64,000 nucleotides of DNA from Oegoconia quadripuncta (taxonomy: Eukaryota; Arthropoda; Insecta; Lepidoptera; Autostichidae). Both the position numbers and the translations under genes were made by a program. The stretch spans positions 26,476,575 to 26,540,574 of the forward strand of contig OX438748.1 of NCBI GenBank assembly GCA_949316235.1, written 5' to 3'. Positions 11,959-23,410 of the stretch are shown piece after piece (position 1 is the first letter of the stretch; every line of letters starts with the position of its first letter). The notes beneath the pieces are model-generated. The model had not been told where the DNA came from. It saw only the letters and a list, made by a program, of their open reading frames with translations, and ran no database searches.

Positions 11959-12035
11959 TTAGATTAGATGGTGGTAGTTACCCATAGTTAGTATACATGT
12001 TTAGTACCCATCGAGTACTAAACAAACATGTATCC
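11959..12035 (-). mobile_element. SINE-B fragment ending in a hairpin
   Basis: 'atttagattagatggtggta' matches the SINE-B body. The part reading 'tacatgtttagtac' is followed after a few bases by its near-complement, making a stem over 11993-12031. This suggests two opposed SINE-B scraps. Confidence 0.5.
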
Positions 12036-12049
12036 CCAATCTGCTTCGT

Positions 12050-12204
12050 TATCCTATCCTATTCTATCGTATCGCACCGTATCGTATCGTATCGTACCGT
12101 ACCGTACCGTACCGTACCGTACCGTACCCTACCCTACACTGTCCTGCCCTGCCCTGTCCTGTCCTGTCCTGTCCTGTCCTGTCTTATCTTATCTTATCTT
12201 ATTG
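12050..12204 (+). repeat. Pentanucleotide array, 31 units
   Basis: Thirty-one consecutive 5-base units with no indel. The unit changes in blocks: TATCC, TATCG, TACCG, TACCC, TGCCC/TGTCC, TATCT. Nearly all fit T-R-Y-C-N. The overlapping 120- and 81-codon frames arise only from this periodicity. Confidence 0.95.
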
Positions 12205-12254
12205 CCTGTAAGCCATCGATTTGGCTTTACGACTGCCTTCGGGTCCTTCAAAGC

Positions 12255-12360
12255 ACGAAAACACTCAAATTAATACCACTAGTGGCCAAATCGCTAATCG
12301 AAAGCGATTACAAATGCGACTATATCAGGTTAAGGCCTAAATGCAGGGCATTCTTTTGAA
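12255..12360 (-). repeat. Deleted copy of the 5S-derived repeat
   Basis: 'aaagcacgaaaacactc' and 'ccactagtgg' match the flank of the 5S-like sequence at 56066-56105. The 5S core itself is missing, and 'gctaatcgaaagcgatt' follows directly. Confidence 0.45.
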
Positions 12361-12550
12361 TGAAAAGTTGCCTCGCTGTTTACTCCAAGTTCGGTCGGCT
12401 CCTAATATTAAGTCTGTGGCGGAGATGAAGGGTGACTCGGACTCGGCCGCTACAAGGTCTTACAGAAATGTGGAAATTTATTTAAATTAGACGCACAGAG
12501 ATGTATCAAGGTATTAGAGGATGCTGAGATGTGCATTCTCAAACTGTGCG

Positions 12551-12781
12551 TTACTCGATTTGGTTGATGGTAGGGTATTTTAAATGTCCGCCTGGCTATC
12601 TCTTATCTCAATCTGCCGCCAAGCAGTAATGTTAATAGCATTGTTATGTTCGGTTGTCAGAAATAAGAGGATCAGTCCCACAATTAAGACATGGTTCCGG
12701 ATCAGTACGTTTCCACCTTCGGCCTTATCTTCATTTAACATCCGATGTGATTGAGGTCAATCCGTTTTGAATGAAAAAAAA
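12551..12781 (+). mobile_element. SINE-B, 5'-truncated
   Basis: The copy begins at 'ttggttgatggtagggtatt', lacks the tRNA-like head, and keeps the body and A-rich end ('tgaatgaaaaaaaatt'). Confidence 0.75.
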
Positions 12782-13924
12782 TTAAGAGCACGTGTCAAGG
12801 CTCAAGGCACATTTTCTTGAGTCTTGACTGTTACCATAATTCATATTTTTGAGCTTCAAAAGTCATAGTATCCGTTTTTTTGTTTTTTTTTTATACAGTC
12901 AGGTGTATGGTTTTTTAAATTATCATTTTTATGTCCTTTTGTTCTTTATTGATATATACATTAAGTATTTTTATTGTTAGGGTAAATATACAAGTAACTA
13001 TGTATGACCTCAATCTATCATGATGATCAAATAAATACTATGCATCTCTAAGGTTTGTTGGTAGAAAACTCTTTCGGAGTTAAGATCGACGTATTATATT
13101 TATCGTTAGTAGTTTTGCTTTACACAGCAAAAGTGCAGGTATGTTTCAAGCTCCATTGCCATGGTTGTGTGGAAGAGATCGCTACAAGTCCGTCTTCGTA
13201 CATCTATACAAATAATTTATCTATATTTCTTATGATGTGAAAATAAAGAACTTTTCTTGTTCAGTGTAGATTAACTGGACCCGACTCAAATTGAATCTGA
13301 ATGCGTTCCTGTTCCAGAAATGTAAATTATTCGACCGAGAGAATTATCAGGGCCCTTGTCGTATTTATATTCATTAGTTTGCTGTAAGGAAAACTTTTGA
13401 TTACAGACCAACTCGGATAGATAGGGGTTTTTTGTTTGGAATTATAGAATGATATAACAATACAAGAGATCAAAATAGTGGCTACAACAAGCGCACGAAA
13501 TTAATTAACCACCTATAAATTCATACAAAATTATGTTAAGTAATCTTTCTAATACATACTTTTCAAAATCTTTAATATTTAGTTTATTTTAATTCTGACT
13601 ACAATTTTATTACCATAATAGGTACCTTATTTATAATTAAATAAATAAGTACTTTAAAATAATATATTGTAGGTCTACTTAAGTAACTAGTGTAGCTATG
13701 TTATCAATGCTGTGTACGCTTGTAATAGGTATTCATTTCAGAACAAAACTACTGTGTAAGCTATCATAAGAGTGTGATATGTTATACTGTTGGTGTACCT
13801 AATAATATAAAATAAATAATAATCAGTTGGAAACTCCATTATCGGGGTTATAAGCATGTACTTTTTTTTAAGTTAACACTTTATTGCATATGAATAAATA
13901 AAATAAATAAATATTTCGGAAACT
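12782..13924. other. No gene or classified repeat
   Basis: AT-rich sequence with short T runs near 12878. The 61-codon plus frame at 13055-13240 has no recognisable motif. Confidence 0.5.
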
Positions 13925-14110
13925 TACACGTCTATCAACGGAGTTACAGCTTAGCGTTAGTTAAGCGTTGGCAGTCGGATAAATACACATAAGTAATTAA
14001 ATTAAATTTAAAAGCTCCTTGGCACATGGCCTGTCTGGGAATCGAACCCGAACCTCCTACATTGGGTGACCACGTATTAACCGCTGAGCCACGGACGCTC
14101 ATAGCCACCG
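13925..14110 (-). mobile_element. SINE-C (tRNA-headed)
   Basis: It shares 'acataagtaattaaatta', 'acatggcctgtctggg' and 'aaccgctgagcc' with 50285-50565 and 56335-56517. On the minus strand the head has a B box GGTTCGATTCCC. The tail side carries 'gcagtcggataaa'. Confidence 0.7.
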
Positions 14111-14239
14111 ACGCTCATAAATATAGTGTCTACAGCTAAATGTCTTCTAAATATCTTCCATCAAGCATAGCTAAGAACTTATCCCCGAGTTTACCTAATC
14201 TTAAACATAGAAAGATTGAAAAACTACACCAAAAAAAAT

Positions 14240-14630
14240 AATTATTAAAAGCTAAATATCGTCGAAACAGTTTAGCCGCTTTTCATCAAACTTGTCCCTT
14301 CGTTTAGTTTTTAACTAGCTTTCCGCCCGTGACTTCGTCCGCGTGGAAGATTTCATCAAAAACGGTTCACCAAAAAAAAATGCCTATATGTTAATCCAGG
14401 TCCTTTTCATCCAAATCTGTCCAGTCATATAGGCGTGATTAATATTGGAAATGCGAAAGTTTGTGTATGTTTGATAAATCAACAAACATACAGCCATACT
14501 CACAAACTTTCGCATTTATAATACTAGTTGGGATATAATAACCGCACTCAAATCGGAACCACGCATTACGGAGATACGTCGTGACAAAGACACACACCCG
14601 TTTTCCGTCAGAGGTTAAAAATACACTGAA
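14240..14630 (+). repeat. Rep-F copy interrupted by Rep-P
   Basis: The left part (14240-14311, ending 'cttcgtttagttttta') and right part (14536-14630, starting 'accgcactcaaatcgg') join to give the order seen uninterrupted at 27960-28060. The Rep-P copy between them is therefore the younger insertion. Confidence 0.7.
14312..14535 (+). repeat. Rep-P inserted in Rep-F
   Basis: It runs from 'ctagctttccgcccgtg' to 'aatactagttgggat'. Its 3' part is duplicated in inverted form, giving a stem of about 17 bp between 14453 and 14519 (aaatgcgaaagtttgtg and complement). Confidence 0.7.
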
Positions 14631-15051
14631 AAGCCTTATTCACAGTTCAGCAGTTTACGATAGACTTCGTAGAATAATGACGTCATAATCCTTACCATTT
14701 GTGATCACCCTGTACTCAATATGGGCGTGTCATCTTATCACATCAAATTACATTCATGAATTGTCAAACAGGTGTACCGACCGATGCATCAATCAGACAT
14801 CCAACGTTTCACCGAGGGAGGACAGCCATGATGTATTGACGTAATAATTATCTAATAGTAGTATAACCTGAAGTGACTGGTACAGTTTGATGGAATACCT
14901 AAATAATTGCCAGCGAAACTCATTTAGCTCTTTAGCTCAATGTGAACGACATCGGGTTACAGAGTACGTGGATTCGATTCACAGACATGATTATTAGGTT
15001 GGATATGTGACTGCATGTATAGCTAATTACGTCTATATAATGCAACGACTA

Positions 15052-15300
15052 AGTAGCAACTGGTCCAAGTAACAACTAATACAAGTAGTCAATGGTTCAA
15101 GTACCAAGGGTTCAAGTAGCCAATGGTCCAAGTAGCCACTGGACCAAGTAGCCAATGGTTCAGTTAACCGATGGTCCAAGTAGCCAATGGTCCAAGTAGC
15201 CAATGGTTCAGGTAACCGAGGGTCCGAGTAGCCAATGGTCCAAGTAGCCACTGTTCCAAGTAGCCACTGGTCCATCAATCCAAATAGCAAATGGTCCAAG
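15052..15300. repeat. 16-bp minisatellite
   Basis: About 15 variant copies of 'ccaagtagccaatggt'. The spacing of 'ccaagtag' is exactly 16 in the best part (15128, 15144). Variants include 'gttaaccgatggt'. The 88-codon minus frame simply reads through it, repeating every 16 residues because 48 is divisible by both 3 and 16. Confidence 0.9.
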
Positions 15301-16080
15301 TAATAAATTACTTAAGGAACATCTGATATAGTAATTCTCTTTTACAAAATCAAATACTGCACGAAACTTGCAGGAGATGCGATGCGAGAATTTGCTCTAC
15401 ATTTGTTCATAACGACTTCATAACTCTGTAAACTGTTATTTTACTTGCAAAACGGCAATTCATTATATTGTGTTATTTTTCCAAATAACGAGGTTATTGG
15501 GTTTCATTACATGACGTGAACGTCGAACAAAAACGGACCAAATAAAATCACACGTCACAGTATAAACATGTATAGTACAGACCATTACAACCTGTTTCAA
15601 TCTAATCGCCACCAAGAACAGCTCGCTAATAATTTAAATCTAATAACATGTCAAATTATGTTATATAATAGTTCTGTCGTTGTTTGCATAAGTTGTATCT
15701 TATGTTTTAAGCACAACTTCTTAAGTTTCTACCCTCTCTTATTGGAGTGGCTGACACATAGCGATGTAAGTAAGTCTCTTAATGTATGTGTGTGTACGTC
15801 AAGTGCAACAGTTTAAGTTTGCAGACGTGTATGCAAAGACATGCAGTGTTACTTAAGAAATAAGGTAAGTCTTCATTAAAGAAAGTCAGCATTCCATCTC
15901 TACGTATATCTATAGATCGATAATCCTTTTTAGATTAGGCAATTTTATACTTTTACTTGTAACTAAAGGGAACATTTTTCTAATTTATTTGAAGTCGTAC
16001 GTAGCGAAAAACAGCATTTAAATCAACAATAACACTAATTATCTAGCCCCAAAGCCTGTTCTGTAAATACTATAAACATT
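15301..16080. other. No gene seen
   Basis: Unclassified AT-rich sequence. The 82-codon plus frame at 15568-15816 is cysteine-containing, but I recognise no domain or signal in it. Confidence 0.5.
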
Positions 16081-16772
16081 TTTTTATGTTTTATAACAAT
16101 GACGGGTGATATCAATCACGTCTTATGTTAAGTGAATATTAGACCGAAGATGAAACCTTCAGCTTTTTGGGGGTACTAGCTATTTTATCTCTAACAGCCC
16201 AAATACAACAACTCTATGAACATCGCTGCTTGGTGTAGACTTAGGTAATATGGTGGTAACTAGCCAGGGTCCCAACCTTAACTTTAAAAATGGCAAATCA
16301 ACCAAACCCGAATTTAATCCGCGACCTCCGTTGTGTAAACCTTTATATCGTTTACTACCTTTCCGCCCGAGGCTTCGCCTGCGTGGAATAACTTTCTCCC
16401 GGAAAGTTGTTTATCCCGCGGGAACTACTCATTTTATCGCGATAAAAAATATCCTATGTCTCAATCCAGGATATATTCTATCTACATACCAAATTTCATC
16501 CAAATCCGTTCATCCGTTTCCACGTGATTGAGCAACAAACGAACTTCAAACTTCAAGCATTTATTTCAACGTAAGATACATGATATCATTTGTTGAATGT
16601 CAATTTAAATCTATTGGAAATAAAAATAGGCCTAAGCATTTTTCGGTCAGTCAGTGTGTCCAAGCTACCACCGCTTCGTAAAGGGATATCATCAATCATC
16701 ATCGTCAATCAACAAATAAACAAACATCCAAACTTTCGCATTTATATTATTAGTTAGATTGAGCCACGGAGT
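16081..16772 (-). mobile_element. SINE-B interrupted by Rep-P
   Basis: The SINE-B body and head are readable (diverged) from 16081 to about 16350 ('gacctccgttgtgtaaac'). The last part of the head, 'gagccacggag', reappears at 16758. Rep-P fills the gap. Confidence 0.65.
16355..16752 (+). repeat. Rep-P inserted in SINE-B
   Basis: It starts 'ctacctttccgcccgaggc', passes 'tatcccgcgggaactact' and 'atccgttcatccgtttcc', and ends 'tttatattattagtta'. The middle (about 16560-16700) carries extra sequence not seen in other copies. Confidence 0.65.
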
Positions 16773-17089
16773 ACCTACTACACAAATTGGTCGTTAAGAG
16801 TTGCAAGTGTCGCTACTCAACCTGCCTTTACTTAATTTTTTTTATTCGTACAAAATGTTTACCAGAGGACGACGAGATATGTTACAAATTAACTCAACAA
16901 TTTTTATTAAATACTTAAGTAATGTTGTGTAAAAATGGAAGTCATTAACTAAGACGCCGAAGCTCTGAGAAAACCACGTGTGTCGAGGCTATGTAGCTCC
17001 ATGAGAACACAAATATAATGAGAAAAAAGAATGAAACCGTTTGAGTTGGTGTAAGTAATGATAACAAAAGTATAACTATTTAAAATCAA

Positions 17090-17500
17090 ACCCGACAGCA
17101 TATTTTGTATAGTTTACGGGCGCAATGTTGGATTTTTACCAGAGGTACATTAGTGTCAATTCTGTAGTATTTTATACTAAAACAAGTTTTGGACTAGTGC
17201 TATCGCGTCTTATTGTTCGGGGAAGAATAAGACAACATTAGTTTAAAACTGTTTTTAACACACGACTAAAAACGATGGGTGCTGTGTGTTTGACGGCGTT
17301 GTGTATGTGTCCAGTATTTGTCTGGACGTATCTCAGTAATGTGTAGTCCAAATTTTAGTATATTTTTTATATGAAAAACTGAACTAGCGGATAAGTTGTT
17401 AGGCATCTTTGATTAAACTCGGTTAGCCGTTTTGAAAATATTTAGCTTTAAACAGTTTATTGGCGTATTCAATGATATCAGGGTCTTAGAGTTTAATTTT
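17090..17500 (-). repeat. Rep-F copy
   Basis: The low-coordinate side has 'acccgacagcatattttgta' with 'gcaatgttggatttttacc'. Further right are 'gtctggacgtatctcagtaa' and 'ggttagccgttttgaaaat'. The same order, in part, occurs at 48740-49030 and 52780-52860. Confidence 0.55.
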
Positions 17501-17749
17501 TTTTTTACATTTAAGATTAAACCCGAGTCTAAACTCTTCTTAGCCATTATTCTGTCATAATAATAAAATCGTTTAAGAGGGTTCATCCCGCACAGTGTTC
17601 CATACAAATTTTGAAGTAAAATTTTTTTAAACTTCTAAGTGTGTCTACATGAGTACATTTTCGAGAAAGAGTATACAGATGAAAAATACCCTGGATAGAC
17701 ATTGGATATTTTTATCCCAATAAAGTGAGTAGTTCCCGTGGGATAAACA

Positions 17750-17832
17750 AATTAAATTTATACGCGTTTGACCACAATCTCATCTGATGGAAAGTGAAAA
17801 TGTGGCCGAAGAGGAAGCACGCGATCCCAGTA
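17750..17832 (-). mobile_element. SINE-B scrap
   Basis: 'tttgaccacaatctcatctg' and 'gaaaatgtggccgaagagg' align with the 3' part of SINE-B at reduced identity. Confidence 0.45.
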
Positions 17833-17883
17833 AATGCTTATTCACTCTGTTTTTGAAAATCCTATAAAGTACTAAGATCCTAA

Positions 17884-17911
17884 GGCAGCGTATCTAGCTA
17901 GATACGCTGCC
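17884..17911. repeat. Perfect 28-bp palindrome
   Basis: GGCAGCGTATCTAG is followed immediately by its exact reverse complement. With one bulge the pairing extends outward into 'aagg' and 'ccctt'. Confidence 0.95.
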
Positions 17912-18554
17912 CCTTTTCACAAAGACATCCAAATAACTTCGATGAGGGTTGAAGTACTATTTGTGTGACTTGAATATTTCAGTGGCAAAATTTATGCCCG
18001 ATTTTTTTGATATACAAATTAAAATCATGGTTAAAAAAGTCTCTGAGTATTCCAGCGTCACATGACGCCAGAATGCTTTCTCTAAAACTACAGTAGCACA
18101 TTTTTTTCCTTTGTAGATACTATTTCAGCAAAATTTTTGTTACATTATCAAAATAGCTGTATTCCACTTTGTGTATTCTAGAATCACGTAGGTACGTGTT
18201 TAATTTCCCCCGGGGATTTTAGACATCACTGAATTTTGCCTGAACTAGAACGGTTAGCCAACAACACCTTTGCAATGTCTATTAGATTCCTTATCAAAGA
18301 TATAGTGTATTGTGCTACGAAATTACCAAAAAGTATAGTTAAAAATGAACCATTATACTCTACGGAACAATTATACCTACTATAGTTACTATGAAAACCG
18401 TAACAATAGACCTTTTACAAGCTTTATAGCTTCACCTGTAACGGTGTATGTCTGTAATCATTTCTTAAAAATTTACTCACCTCTCGGTGTTAAATGCATC
18501 CGAAATTTTGCATACATGCCAATGCAATTGGTGGTTTTTCTTTCTTTTTTTTAT

Positions 18555-18730
18555 GATTAACATATGGTTATTAATGCTTGGGACAACATCCACAGTTTAC
18601 ATTTCGAAATATACAGCAAACCTGACTGGCCCTGAGTGTAACATGCAAGTCTATAGATGTCGGTTGGTGGAACGTTGCTTAGTCGCCTCATACGACAACC
18701 ACAGGAACAGACGTTGGTTCTATTCTTTTT
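18555..18730 (-). repeat. Rep-Q copy, diverged
   Basis: The minus strand reads 'agaatagaaccaacg', 'aggcgactaag', and 'ggatgttgtcccaagcatt', in the same order as the plus copies at 145 and 23748. Confidence 0.55.
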
Positions 18731-20935
18731 ACATGCTTTTTACATCATACATAGATGTATTTGAGACATACGACAAATGTTTAATTACGGTGCAGATCTC
18801 ATGGGGACCAGTAATCACTTTCACTAGATGACTTACTTGTAATAGTGCAATGAAAACATTGGAACACACACAGTACGACACTAAAATGTACCAATATAAA
18901 CATTATCAGTTTATAAGCCATCTAGCGAGAAGTGCCATAATAACATTGGACGCTGTGACCTACCCATTTCAAGCGCAAGGCTTGCGCAATGAAATAGTGC
19001 ACCTCTGTTGACATAGATGGCGCTGAAACACAAATTCAAGAGTATAGTAGGAGAACTACACAATATTCAATTGTTGAGAAGTGGGTGCTGTAACTCAAGT
19101 AAAGTCAGCCTAGAATATTTAATAACTACAATTGCATACAAATTAAAAACACTGCGAATATGTTTAATATTCGTATGATTCCGACATTCGCAGTTTGTAA
19201 TATTCGGAAGCTAATAAATTTAAAGTCGCCATTAACATCACCACCTTGAAAAAAAACTACAATTTATGACAAACTTATTGTTCACTCGAAAATTGATTGC
19301 ACACATATTAAACGTTTGGGGTTTGGTTTTTATTATCTGGATATTTGAAATTATTAAAATTAAAACCTTGAACTGAATGTGGTACCTCTCTTGCCATCTA
19401 TTGAAAGCTGCATGAACTTCTTCGGAACCACATTTTCCAAGTATACAAGAGTAAGAGTTCGGAAACATCTCCACAGATGGCGCTATTACTACTTTTGGCA
19501 CTCTAGGAAATTTTCTTCCTTTCATGTCATTCTTTTACGAAAAAGTAGTGCTATCACACTTGGACTTTTGTATATCCATATTATTACCATTATCCTCCAA
19601 AACGCTTGGACCGATTTATTATTGGTATATTAACTATCACACCCAGCATATAATTCGATATGTTTTACGGTCACAGGGCCATCAGAGGCCGCTGCAATAC
19701 ATATTTTTCTCCGAAACGTTTAACCCAACTGCGCCGGAAGGGAGGGTAATATTTTTCGACTGTATATATGTAAGTATGTATAGATAGATACATACAAAGT
19801 TTATTGCATAAACTGGCATACCTACAAGAAAGATAAATAAGTATGTATATAGTTACTAGTAAGTATGTTCTTTCCTTTGGCGCATCCTGGCTAAAAACAT
19901 TAGATGTCGTCGGATGCTTCATAATTGCGGTAGAGTTTTCCATGGCCAACTTCTTATTATGTAACGACTCATCGTGATTATAGGTCATCAAAGTCGCTCA
20001 AGCTCATTGATGTACGAAGCGATAGTCCTTCCGTCTCCTTTGAAAGCTGGTAAGCAATATGAATATTCATTTTCAATGTGCGGACCTAACTTACGATAAA
20101 CCGCACTGGGCCCGCGTGGTAGATTATGGCCCATACCTCTCTCCCATTGAGAGGAGCCTGTGGCCCCACCAGTGGAGACGTATAAGGCTGTTAATGATAA
20201 TCCGAACAAAGACTGGACACACACATACAAATATATAGTACCTACGCCGTCAATAATATAGCACCCGTCGATTTTCGTCGGAGGCCGAGGCGCCTCAGCT
20301 CCTATTTCAGGCCACTATAGGAACTAGATCATGACGTGTAGTCTACCAACAATGCTTCAGGATTACATACCCCTGTATCTCCCTGTTATCGTATAAGTTT
20401 CGCCAAGTTATTTCATTATGCAGCGACCACGTTTGCTCGGCTATACTCGGTACGACTCGGACGTTGGCGCTCTAATTGCTAAAGTTTGAAACTATGTCGC
20501 GATGCACCCTGTAAATACTGGATAACGACGTAAATCGATATGTATACGAATTGTAATCGTTTAGGGTAAACGATAGTGACGAGTTTCTAATCGATTTCAA
20601 AAAAGATGAAAAGTAGGAGCCTCGGTGTTCATGAATAACTTTTTTTGACAATAAACCTTATTATTTTACGACAGGGAACATAGTCATAACACATTACATA
20701 AAGAAAAACATAATAAAAACATAATAAAAACCGGTTTTTCGATTATTATTCGTTAGCATAGTTTTAACTTCAACAGGTGAATTCTTCAAGTATTTCATGC
20801 CTGTGAATGTAACGGTCAATGTGTGCGTGCGAAAATGGCGTTTTTTCGAAGTAGGTCTGTATTCGGAGCGCCGCTCTATTATAAATCTTATACACTAAAA
20901 TTCATTTAGTTACCAATTATGTTAGTTTTTAATTT
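18731..20935. other. Unclassified, probably old repeats
   Basis: 19655-19770 ('ccatcagaggccgctgc', 'ggaagggagggtaatattt') and 20010-20200 ('gggcccgcgtggtagatta', 'tgagaggagcctgtgg') have the look of moth LINE or SINE debris, but no second copy in this window settles it. Frames up to 114 codons at 18487-18831 overlap Rep-Q and are not credible genes. Confidence 0.35.
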
Positions 20936-20941
20936 AACAAC

Positions 20942-21190
20942 GACGACCTGTTTGGTGTAGTGGTTAGCAACTCTGACCACTATACCAAAAGGTTGCGGGT
21001 CCGAATCCCGCTAGGGGCATATGGTTGTGTGATGAATACGGGCATGTGTACCCGAGTTATGGATGTTTTCATTTAAAATAAGGATTTATTTACAAAAAAA
21101 ATTGGATTTATGTAGTAGGTATATCATTCATCTGGTATCCACAACACAAGCCTATAGTTGCTTACTGTGGAACTAGATGGCGCTGGGTGT
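20942..21190 (+). mobile_element. SINE-A, full-length-like
   Basis: The tRNA-like head carries an A-box-like 'tggtgtagtgg' and a B-box-like 'ggtccgaatcc'. The body has 'cgagttatggatgtttt', and the 3' end is 'aactagatggcgctggg'. RNA polymerase III would be the expected transcriptase for such elements (family knowledge). Confidence 0.85.
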
Positions 21191-21447
21191 AGGTCTAAGG
21201 ACATTAAAAAAAAATAAAAAACACCAAACACATTTCAAGTTCCATTTGTCCCATGACCAACCCTCAGATTCCAACAGAATACCAGTGTTTTGCCCGTCTG
21301 GGCGTTTCTGTATACTGCGGCACGCAAATAATTTTTTCATGTTTCTGTACGTACCTACTTGTGTTTTATTGGATCTTTCATATGTAAAATTGTTATGAGT
21401 GTGTACATAGATGCAAATAAAGGCTTATTATCTATTTACCGTTATAA

Positions 21448-21685
21448 AACAGTCATGATTTACAAAAGGCTATTATAAAATTTCTATCTGGTTGATAAGC
21501 AAGCATACATAGACCGCTCGGTGATATTCTCTAATTATACATACAATAAAATTATACATAATACCTATATCATACAATATAATATTACACATTGTAACCA
21601 AAAGCTACTTAAAGAGAGCAAACCCTTGAGTTTCTTACTCGTCGCTCAAAATGGGACGTTTTCAAGTGATAATTTTATGTTCTTT
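21448..21685 (+). mobile_element. CR1/jockey-type LINE 3' end
   Basis: The last coding residues survive only as traces ('tctatctggttgataagcaa'). The 3' UTR 'gagtttcttactcg' to 'gacgttttcaagtgataatt' matches 38580-38815. Confidence 0.6.
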
Positions 21686-21689
21686 TTTT

Positions 21690-21810
21690 AATTTGAATTT
21701 GGGCAGTCCGAGAGGTTATTAAATCATCTAGATAAACAAACCAGCTGTGGTAAAAGCTAAATTGGAAACGGCTTAATCGATTTTCATCAAACATGATGAA
21801 ACAACCCGCA
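21690..21810 (+). repeat. Rep-F fragment
   Basis: 'aaacggcttaatcgattttc' and 'atcatctagataaac' match the family core at 27950-27980 and 48850-48920. Confidence 0.5.
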
Positions 21811-22626
21811 AACAGTAAGAGAAGTGGTTGGCGATTGGATCTACCTATGAACGAAAAATAATTATGTGCATTATAAATCATGCTTCATGGATCTATCAAA
21901 CAAATTTAAGAAAAATTACTATTAGAACATGGTGTTGCGGTGCCAATGGGCGTAGACTTATGGGAGGGTTGGTTGGCAAATCCCATGGCAAGTGAGGAAT
22001 AAATTAAGTTAAGTTAAAAAGTTTAACAATAAACCACAAACTCGCAGAAGTGTGTAACTACTTACTATTTTATGCAGATATATTCAAGGTAATAAAAAAT
22101 GTATCACTGGCAAATAAAATTTAACAGGACTGAATTCAGTAGCCAGTTGCTAGGGGCGATAATTTTTTAATTTACAATCAGATTTTTGCTAGGTCTCAAC
22201 TAGACTTGGGGTGCGATGTCAGACAACCTCCTCGTGTGCCTAATGGCTACTTGTCCCCCTGGATACGTCTGGGGGGAACGGTAGTCGTTGGGCCGGTGCA
22301 CTCTGGGCATCGGTCAACAACTTCCCTTTTAAGGGTTCTTGTTGGCCGATGGCGAATAGTCTGACACCGGGGGGCTCCTCCGCGTGTCCCTCTGGTTTAG
22401 CAGAGGGCACTGCGGATGGAGCAGGAGACGCTCCCCTCCTAGCGGGGGAGTAAGGGTGGGCTCGGTGTGCACTCGCACTGCCGCCGAGCAGGCCTGGGGA
22501 GGAGGTTAGGGGGAACCTCCTACCCCTTGCCACCGCCGGGCTCGTAATCCGGGACCGCGGCTTTCAGCTGCAGTCCGGGACCGAGGGTCTTGGCTTAACC
22601 GCCCGGACCGCGAGGAAGGAAAACCT

Positions 22627-22634
22627 CTATAAAA
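22627..22634 (+). promoter_or_regulatory. TATA-like box inside GC-H
   Basis: 'ctataaaa' is the only AT-rich spot in the island and is conserved in copy 1 (about 11807-11814). It lies just before the hairpin at 22647. A promoter role is an inference. Confidence 0.3.
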
Positions 22635-23376
22635 AACCAGCCCAAGTCTCGGCTCCGAGGCCCGCCTCGGCGCCGAGATGCCCTCGTCGTCCCACTCCCG
22701 AAAATTCGTTTTCGGGAGTGGAACGACGAGGGATGGTGGAGGGCGAATTCCACCACAGCGGGCTGCGGCGAGGAAGCGGCGCTCCCTGAGGAATGCCCAT
22801 ATGTCCATATGGGCAGGGGACGCCGTGGAATCGTCTGCAGCACTTGGGCGACCTCTCCTTGACGACTGCAGCTAAGGCTGCGGCCGTCGACGAGAGGTCG
22901 TGGGAAGCGGCCCTCTCCCTCTGCTCGCAGGGGGGGAGACGGCGGGCGGGTCGGGGGGGCGTGGCGTCTAACGCGCCTCTCCGGGCATCCCGCTGGTGTA
23001 GGCCGCTATGGTGGGGGACGGCCTCTCTGTTGGGAGGTCGTCCCCTGCCATACCGCATGGTGGTAACCAATTGACTACCATGTGGTATGGTGGGGGACCG
23101 CCTCTCTGCTATGGGGAGGTCGTAGCCGTGCGGGACGGCCACTCCTTGCCGCCCGCAGCCAGGTTTGAGCTGCGGACGCCAAGGAGAGGCCGTGGAAGGC
23201 GGTCCTCTCTCTCTGCGAGGGTCACGCACAGACCTCGCAGAGCGAGGGGAGATGCAGCCGCATGGGGGGCACGGAGGAGAGCTTATCTTCAATGATAGGC
23301 GATCCTCTGCCCCCCCTACCCTGCGGGGCCGTGGGTGGCGATCCGGGGGGATCACCGCCCACACATAGGCCCCGCG

Positions 23377-23410
23377 AGAAGGCGCGCGCGGTGTTTTCCG
23401 CGCGCCTTCT
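23377..23410. repeat. Perfect 12-bp stem hairpin near GC-H 3' end
   Basis: AGAAGGCGCGCG pairs with CGCGCGCCTTCT across a 10-base loop. It is followed directly by a second hairpin (23413-23454) that closes the element. Confidence 0.9.

Noticed and set aside
11997..12359. 120- and 81-codon SYRTVPYR-type repetitive proteins
   Set aside because: Translations of the pentamer array. Both frames are open only because the unit lacks stop codons.
15033..15299. 88-codon repetitive protein
   Set aside because: A translation of the 16-bp minisatellite with no independent evidence.
20942..21030. Genuine tRNA gene
   Set aside because: The A and B boxes are there, but the arms do not form a cloverleaf with a clear anticodon and acceptor, and the unit is repeated with a long common body. 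It is a SINE head.
22627..23364. 245-codon minus-strand frame in the GC-H element
   Set aside because: Its length is explained by GC-rich composition, which lacks stop codons. Frames are equally open on the plus strand, residues are Pro/Arg/Gly-dominated, and no domain is recognisable.
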